From NCBI GenBank assembly GCA_023807065.1, contig JAJJLU010004333.1, positions 1 through 14,734 of the forward strand: 14,734 nt of DNA. Direction: 5' to 3'. Of the stretch, positions 9,943-14,734 are shown piece after piece. The first letter of the stretch is position 1. Each line of letters begins with the position of its first letter. The notes beneath the pieces were generated by a model. It was not told the DNA's origin, searched no databases, and was given only the letters and a program-made list of their open reading frames with translations. This DNA is from Isotricha intestinalis. Taxonomy: Eukaryota > Ciliophora > Litostomatea > Vestibuliferida > Isotrichidae. The translations under genes and the position numbers were made by a program.

Positions 9943-10476
9943 ATTTAAAATTTATATTTAAATTAAATTTACTTTAATTAAATTTATTTAATTTGGAAAG
10001 AATAAATATTATTAAAATTTTAAAATTTAACATTTAATTAATTCTTGAATTCAAGAATCTACATAAATTGTTAGGTTATAAAAAATAGTTGATTTAGTTT
10101 TTATATCATAACTTAATTAAATCAATTTATAAATGATTAATTAGTAATTTATATGTTTAAATAATAATAAATTAACTAGATTGGAATAATATTCAATATT
10201 CTATCTTATAATATGAAATAAATATTGTATAAAATAATTTTGAATAACATTTAAAATGGTAAATGATTTCGATTGAATAATCAATTATTTTTCCAAATAA
10301 GAATAAATAGAAAATAATATTATAAAATTAAATAATCTTTAGATTTATCCTATATTCTGATGATATATATTTTTCCATTATATTGATAATAAATCTAAAT
10401 TTGAATTTAAATTTATCCTATTAGTGCAAAAGATTAGATTTATAAAAATATGAATATTATTTAAAAAAATAATAAA
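9943..10476. other. A+T-rich intergenic stretch
   Basis: No open frame or recognisable domain on either strand. It is A+T-rich and holds one perfect 18-bp palindrome (listed separately). It lies between the 3' end of the pepsin-fold gene and the 3' side of a truncated minus-strand gene copy, so it would contain both transcript ends. Confidence 0.6.
10041..10058. repeat. Perfect 18-bp palindrome
   Basis: The sequence ATTCTTGAATTCAAGAAT reads the same on both strands. It lies 99 bp past the stop of the pepsin-fold gene. It could form a short cruciform or bind a dimeric protein, but nothing assigns it a role, and such palindromes occur by chance in A+T-rich DNA. Confidence 0.55.
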
Positions 10477-10478
10477 AT

Positions 10479-10677
10479 CAAGAATAAATAGGAAGAAATA
10501 GTCAAATTTTTAGAATTATCAGATTGAGGCTCATTATTATTTATCACTAACAGTTAAAGTAGTTTCACCAACAGAAGGAGTAATACCACTAAGGGAGTTA
10601 TTATCACTATCCGTTGTAGTTAATGCTAAGGTAACACCTAATTTATAAGTACCTTCAGTAGAAATAGATTCAGCTGT
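10479..10677 (-). pseudogene. Truncated duplicate of the C-terminal end of the two-repeat secretory protein gene
   Basis: Positions 10571-10677 match 13036-13142 over 107 bp with three mismatches and no gap, both on the minus strand. Weaker similarity continues to about 10479. Translated on the minus strand the fragment begins AESISTEGTYKLGVTLALTT and ends GETTLTVSDK followed by TAA, equivalent to the last 45-50 residues of the gene at 13017-13763. Similarity stops abruptly after 10677, where unrelated sequence begins, so the 5' part of this copy is missing. The three mismatches imply a recent duplication. Its C-terminus is probably closer to the ancestral one than that of the larger copy, whose last codons are frame-shifted. 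Confidence 0.75.
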
Positions 10678-10738
10678 TGAATAATTAAATCTATTATTGA
10701 TCTTACTCTTTTTAGTCTTTATTTTCTGGTTAAATCAT

Positions 10739-10933
10739 TTAATTATATTTTATTTGTTTTTTGATAAAATTTATTGTTATCACATTAAATTGAGAAAAAC
10801 CAGACAAGAAAAATTTTTTCTTAAAATGGAGTAATCCCATTTTCTTATAGTTATCTAAATTAGCACTTACAATCCAATCTTGATTTGGACAGAAAAAAGC
10901 ACTCTTGTCATAATGGTCATGACCGTCGCTACA
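10739..10933 (-). other. Coding-like open segment with Cys/His residues, unidentified
   Basis: On the minus strand a frame open over 64 codons begins CSDGHDHYDKSAFFCPNQDW. It has no ATG and stops at TAA. Unlike nearby genes, which favour AAA and GAT, its first 20 codons use GAC repeatedly along with AAG and TTC. The DNA here is clearly less A+T-rich than its surroundings and includes the palindrome GGTCATGACC (10915-10924). The segment contains a possible 16-nt intron (10855-10870, GTAAGT...TTTAG). Removing it gives another open frame, so the C-terminal reading is uncertain. I do not recognise the family. It is probably a relic exon or a fragment of foreign origin. Confidence 0.4.
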
Positions 10934-11061
10934 ATATTTAATTTTTTTTAATTTACAAAATAATTATTAAATATTATTTATAATAAATAAATAATTAAAT
11001 ATTTATTTTAAAAACATAAACAAAACAATAATAAAAATTAATAAATAAATAATAATTATTC

Positions 11062-11690
11062 TCTATTTTTAAAATTTATATATAGAATCATCAAACTTAA
11101 AATATGTCCTATTTCTTTTTTATTCAATAATTTTCTTTCTTCTATCTGATTTTGTTTATCTCATATTCTTTATATTTTTCATTAGAATTATTCCCAGTTT
11201 CTTTATTAATAGTTTCTTCAGTATCATATTTTTCTTTTTTTTGTACATTTTCATTTTTATTTTCATTATTTCTTAATTCCAGACTTTCTTCATAAATTGA
11301 ATTTATATAATTTTTTTATTTGAAGAATTATTCCTTTCATCATTTTCATCATTACTTTTAGTAGAACTATTAATTGTTTATTTATACTTGATATTCCACT
11401 TTTTGGCATATTTTTATCATAATTATCACGCACAGAAGAAATATTTTTATTTTGGGATGAAGATGCCATTGATGTCCTATCAAAAAATTCTGCTAATTTC
11501 TCTTTTAAAATTTCATTTTTACTTAATCCTACTACTTCAAACATACCTCATTGCATGAATTGTTAAAAGAATAACATTTTCATTAATTTGTGCTGCAAAT
11601 AACAACTAAAAATATATTTAGTTAATATATCTATTCTATTATTTATTGCCTTTTCAATCATGCTATTAAAAGCGCTATTATATTTTTATA
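11062..11690 (-). pseudogene. Frame-hopping relic of an unidentified gene
   Basis: On the minus strand protein-like sequence continues through this block but changes frame about five times. Successive pieces are FNSMIEKAINNRIDILTKY (11615-11690), LLFAAQINENVILLTIHAM (about 11552-11610), an ATG-led piece containing FEVVGLSKNEILKEKLAEFF (11370-11544), an Asn/Ser/Glu-rich piece (about 11300-11368), a Glu/Asn/Lys-rich piece (about 11155-11300) and QIEERKLLNKKEIGHIL (about 11062-11160). The order suggests a helical domain followed by a charged low-complexity tail. The family is not recognised. Very short introns could in principle account for some jumps, but I could not place GT-AG introns that restore the frame, so decay is the simpler reading. 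Confidence 0.5.
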
Positions 11691-11771
11691 GTTTTAATTT
11701 ATGAAATAAAAAAAACAATTTTATAAAATGTTTTAGTTTAGAATTATAAGAATATCATAATATTGTTTTTT

Positions 11772-11948
11772 TTAATTATAGGTAGGATTACCATAACCAT
11801 CTCTTCCAGTAGGGTTTTGATAAGCATATCTTTCATTATAGGCAGTATAAATAGAATTTCCATAACCATCTTTTTCATTAGATTCTTGATAAGCATAACT
11901 TGGTTGACCACGACTTTGATATCCATCATCACTTCTTGGAGAATCCAT
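11772..11948 (-). CDS. Small Tyr/Gly/Asn-rich repeat protein, 58 residues
   Basis: An ATG-to-TAA frame on the minus strand, starting MDSPRSDDGYQSRGQPSY. It is rich in Tyr, Gly, Asn, Asp and Gln and lacks Cys and hydrophobic stretches. Two 17-residue units, YAYQESNEKDGYGNSIY (18-34) and YAYQNPTGRDGYGNPTY (41-57), lie 23 residues apart, sharing YAYQ and DGYGN. This composition is typical of disordered, low-complexity tails. The frame is open for nine codons upstream of the ATG, so it may instead be the last exon or the C-terminal tail of a larger protein; a membrane-segment fragment lies 280 bp upstream on the same strand. The periodic sequence argues for a real coding past. Whether it is still expressed is unknown. 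Confidence 0.5.
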   Translation of the reverse strand: MDSPRSDDGYQSRGQPSYAYQESNEKDGYGNSIYTAYNERYAYQNPTGRDGYGNPTYN

Positions 11949-12044
11949 TTCTATTATTATTATAAAACTTTTTCCTATTTATTATATTTTACACTATTTT
12001 TTAAATTAATTAATATAAATAATAAAAATACTATTTTTGAATAT

Positions 12045-12070
12045 GGGACCTGGGGATTGGGCCCAGTCCC
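12045..12070. repeat. GC-rich hairpin followed by a T-run
   Basis: GGGAC pairs with GTCCC and TGGG with CCCA, with C12050 bulged and a 7-base loop, giving a 9-bp stem that is almost all G/C. On the plus strand it is followed at once by seven T (12071-12077). It is by far the most G+C-rich motif in an otherwise A+T-rich 800-bp stretch. The shape recalls an intrinsic terminator or the 3' end of a small RNA, but no RNA gene can be defined around it. Confidence 0.6.
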
Positions 12071-12228
12071 TTTTTTTCTTATTTATAATAAAAATAAATT
12101 AATTGTAATTTATTTAAAAAATAATTTTTAATTTATTAAATATTAAATTAATATAATTTATTAAGAATATTGATAATTGATTTATCATCTTCTATTTTTT
12201 ATTAGATTGCAAAATGTTATTATATTAA

Positions 12229-12360
12229 TTAATGAAATGTAAAGACAAATACTATAACTCTAAATAAAGAATTTTGAATATTTTTATCCTTATTTAAAGC
12301 ACGTATCCATATAACATCAAGAATAATAGCTACAATTAAAGCATAAAAATAAAATATTTT
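12229..12360 (-). pseudogene. Fragment of a membrane protein
   Basis: A 43-codon open segment on the minus strand contains FYALIVAIILDVIWIRALNK and then a second hydrophobic stretch, SLFRVIVFVFTFH, before TAA. It looks like two adjacent membrane helices joined by a short charged loop. The segment ending IILDVIWI recalls small four-helix membrane proteins such as the AGTRAP-like family, but this is only an impression. An ATG-led piece in another frame (MEDSILKN, just upstream) would join it with a one-base shift. No start in frame; stops on both sides. It may belong with the Tyr-rich ORF at 11772-11948 as the remnant of one gene. Confidence 0.4.
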
Positions 12361-12486
12361 TTAGTATTGAATCTTCCATTAATTCAACATGTTAAAATTC
12401 ATAGAATAACCAAAACAAAATTAAAATTATAAAATCAATTTTAACAAAAATTAAGCATTTGAAGTTATAATCCCTATCATTATTAA

Positions 12487-12672
12487 TTAATTACTTGTTT
12501 TACCTAAAAAGGAGCTATTTTTTGGAAAATATTGACTTATAGGACTATTTTTAGGCAAAAATCCTTCAGTATTAATAACTTCATCTTTTACTAAATTAGA
12601 ATTGATTTTTGCCTCTTCCTGGTTTCTTCCAACTTTGATACTACAAATTTTATTTTGTGATATCTTCAACAA
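12487..12672 (-). other. Short open segment, Ser/Asn/Pro-rich, unidentified
   Basis: An open minus-strand frame of about 60 codons without an ATG. It contains FLPKNSPISQYFPKNSSFLG near the end and stops at TAA. Two repeats of the form PKNSP/PKNSS are visible. Just upstream (12690-12770) another frame reads QTSNQEEKHNLSIFSKGN. Together they look like remnants of a low-complexity coding tail. No family is recognised and it is unlikely to be expressed as it stands. The rest of 12673-12930 shows nothing else. Confidence 0.3.
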
Positions 12673-13016
12673 TTATATTTAATCCATAAAATCCATATAT
12701 TTCCTTTTGAAAAAATTGATAAATTATGTTTTTCTTCCTGATTCGATGTTTGTTGATAAGGTTTAATTTCTAAAATCTAAAAAGAGAATATTTTATTTTT
12801 TTATATCAATATTTTTCCTAAAAAATGTAATATCAAGAAATAATTATCAAAATAGTCTTTTTTTTGTTTAAAAGAAGAGGAATATAATGAAGGGTATTTA
12901 TCAAATAAGTTTAGAAAAAAAATAATATTAAGAATAAACAGAGAGAAACATTCAAATATTTATTATCTGATTTAGAATCTCCATTATCAGTATTATAACA
13001 GTTTTATCACTAACAG

Positions 13017-13763
13017 TCAAAGTTTTGTTTCACTAACAGAAGGAGTAATACCACTAAAGGAGTTATTATCACTATCCCTTGCAGTTAATGCTAAGGTAAC
13101 ACCTAATTTATAAGTACCTTCAGTAGAAATAGATTCAGCTGTACAAGTAAAATCGGTGGCAGTAGCCTTAGAAACAGTAATAGCTGAAGCAATTATGCAA
13201 GTGATTGTTGTTTTAGTAGAAGCTGAAGTAGAGAGAACAAGTTCTAAACCTTCTATTTTAGTGACTTTAATAGCTAATCCATATGATGTTACTGTTAATT
13301 TTAATTCTACATTACTTCCAGTTTTTATTGTTTGATTTGCTTTTAAATCAACTACTAATGATCCTATAACTACCATTGTTCCGGCTCCAAGCAAATCAAT
13401 TGTAACAGCTCTACCACCACTAGTTGCGGTTGCTGTGAAAGTCCAACTATCTGTTGATAATTTATAAGTTGATGCATCAGTAAGAGGTGATGTACAGACT
13501 ACATCAGTTGCTTCAGTAATTGTTCCTGGTGCAGTACAAGTGAAAGCTACTTTTTTACTACTATCAGAGTTATCTTCAAGTTTTCCTGATATAACCGTTA
13601 CTGATGTTGATGCCTCTGGAGTTACTATTATTATAAAGCTTACATTTTCTCCTCCATTGAGTGTTTGACTTTCTTTAAGAGCAGCAGAAGGAACTGAAAA
13701 TATATATGAAATTAAGGTAAAATATATAAAAAATGTTAATTTTTTTATATTTAAAAAAATCAA
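13017..13763 (-). CDS. Secreted protein of two Cys-pair repeats; no ATG start, possible pseudogene
   Basis: A continuous frame of 248 codons on the minus strand. It has a hydrophobic leader (LTFFIYFTLISYIFS, probable signal peptide) and then two homologous units of about 100 residues. Each carries a Cys pair and a TYKL motif: FTCTAPGTITEATDVVCTSP...STYKL and ITCIIASAIT...FTCTAESISTEGTYKL. They are rich in Thr, Ser, Val and Ala, suggesting beta-sandwich domains with a disulphide; the family is not recognised. Two oddities stand out. No ATG precedes the leader in frame: the likely first codon is TTG (13761-13763) and a TAG lies 10 codons upstream. Compared with the duplicate at 10479-10677, two bases are gained near 13026, changing the end from GETTLTVSDK to SETKL. 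It is either a decaying gene or one whose first exon I cannot see. Confidence 0.55.
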   Translation of the reverse strand: MIFLNIKKLTFFIYFTLISYIFSVPSAALKESQTLNGGENVSFIIIVTPEASTSVTVISGKLEDNSDSSKKVAFTCTAPGTITEATDVVCTSPLTDASTYKLSTDSWTFTATATSGGRAVTIDLLGAGTMVVIGSLVVDLKANQTIKTGSNVELKLTVTSYGLAIKVTKIEGLELVLSTSASTKTTITCIIASAITVSKATATDFTCTAESISTEGTYKLGVTLALTARDSDNNSFSGITPSVSETKL

Positions 13764-14734
13764 AATTATTCTTATATTTATTTGAAATTCCTATATATCA
13801 TTTAAAATACTTCGAACTTTAAAATATTTTAATCTATTGAATCATTTTACTATAAGGAAAAAACAATTTTCTTTATATTTTATTCAAATAAATGTTTTTA
13901 GTTTCAAATTATAATTGTATTAGGGATTGAAAAAGTTCTTTTCAATTCCAATTCATTTGAAATCTTTTTATTTATAGCCTACCTTTTATTTTATGAGAAT
14001 GATAATTACTATTTTTAATTGTTTAAAATAATAAATGTAATTTTATTATAGTAAACTATCAAAACATATATTTTGATTATACTTTATATTCCATTATCAT
14101 ATAGTTATTCTAACTTTAATAGTTATACTAAAAAAATATAAAGATAATAATTATGATTGAATATTTGTTAAAATATAGTTCATATTCATTTATAAAAAAT
14201 AAAAAAACATTATGAATTTTATTTGAAATAAAAAATTAGGTTTTATTTATTTTTTATTATTTTATATTAAACATATATTCAAATTTTTATAATATTTACA
14301 AATTAAAATACTTATAGTAATTTTTATAAATATATGAAATTTAATTTTAAATTAACTTATTTTATAAATTTTTGTGGAATAATTTAAAATATAATTAATA
14401 AAATTATATCATTTTATTACAAATAACTAAATAAGAAATACTTACCTTTATCTTTTCATCAATCTTTATTATTTAAAACCAATGATTATTCTTCAGATAA
14501 TATAATAATTTTTATTTAAAACATTGATTTAGATTTAACCCAAAGGGTTAAAATTTATATATATATAATGTGTTAACATATTTTCAACTAATTAAAAATT
14601 TTTAATTTTAAACAGCTCATGGAAACTTATTTCTTTTTAAATAATCAAAAGATATATAAAGAAATGGTTTAATACCTGAATTAACTTCCTTAATATTTTT
14701 CCCATATAAAATTTAAATCAATAGTTTAGATTCA
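13764..14734. other. A+T-rich non-coding stretch to the window end
   Basis: No gene is supported on either strand. The left part would hold the promoter of the minus-strand gene at 13017-13763; no motif can be assigned. There is an 8-bp inverted repeat at 14534-14552. At the very end (14640-14734, minus strand) a short open piece, GKNIKEVNSGIKPFLYISF, might be the edge of another relic; evidence is weak. Confidence 0.5.
14534..14552. repeat. Short inverted repeat (8-bp stem, 3-base loop)
   Basis: TTTAACCC and GGGTTAAA flank the loop AAA. It is a minor structure in A+T-rich intergenic DNA with no adjacent gene to give it a role. Confidence 0.4.

Noticed and set aside
11763..12131. Plus-strand frame of 122 codons rich in Ile/Ser/Thr
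   Set aside because: Antisense to the periodic Tyr-rich ORF, which explains its repeats; it also runs through the GC hairpin. A minus-strand frame at 11744-11932 is likewise an out-of-frame shadow.
14640..14734. Coding-like piece at the right edge, minus strand
   Set aside because: Only about 30 codons, bounded by stops, no domain; it cannot be told from chance without the neighbouring sequence.
1..14734. CRISPR arrays, tRNA or rRNA genes, transposon ends, prokaryotic operon signals
   Set aside because: No regular repeat-spacer pattern, no cloverleaf-like G+C-rich segment, no transposase motifs and no Shine-Dalgarno pattern were seen by eye.

Overview
The window is very A+T-rich (roughly four-fifths A+T by eye). 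Its proteins are of types found in free-living or symbiotic unicellular eukaryotes: a multi-pass membrane PAS protein, B-box zinc-finger/WD40 proteins, a membrane-anchored pepsin-fold protein and a small-repeat secretory protein. I see no bacterial-style operon, ribosome binding site, tRNA, rRNA or CRISPR array. The PAS/multi-TM and membrane-anchored pepsin-fold types recall ciliate proteins. However, three long reading frames (about 2,200 codons) contain no internal TAA, TAG or TGA, and glutamine is written CAA/CAG. The code is therefore read as standard, not the common ciliate UAR=Gln code. The phylum is left open.

Layout. (1) Positions 2-3586, plus strand: the 3' part of a large PAS-domain protein with four membrane segments; its reading frame is still open at the left edge. 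(2) Positions 3755-8517: a local B-box/WD40 family cluster in three states of preservation. A plus-strand copy (3755-5487) is broken by one frameshift and two stops. A much more decayed WD40 relic lies on the minus strand (about 5700-6410). An intact 596-residue plus-strand gene follows (6727-8517). (3) Positions 8653-9942, plus: a type I membrane pepsin-fold protein in which both catalytic Asp motifs are replaced. (4) Positions 9943-12980: a mostly degenerate region whose coding-like pieces all read on the minus strand. These are a 107-bp near-identical fragment of the last gene, a compositionally odd Cys/His-containing segment, a frame-hopping relic, a 58-residue Tyr/Gly/Asn-rich ORF, a membrane-segment fragment and a Ser/Asn-rich segment. 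A GC-rich hairpin stands out at 12045-12070. (5) Positions 13017-13763, minus: a secreted-looking protein of two Cys-pair repeats, lacking an ATG start and with a shifted C-terminus. (6) The last 970 bases are essentially A+T-rich intergenic DNA.

The intact genes share a surface/sensing theme (PAS sensor, inactive protease fold, secretory repeat protein) plus a TRIM-like scaffold, but nothing shows that they form one pathway. The strongest overall signal is birth-and-death evolution: a family cluster with live, recently dead and long-dead copies, and a recent partial duplication of the secretory-protein gene.
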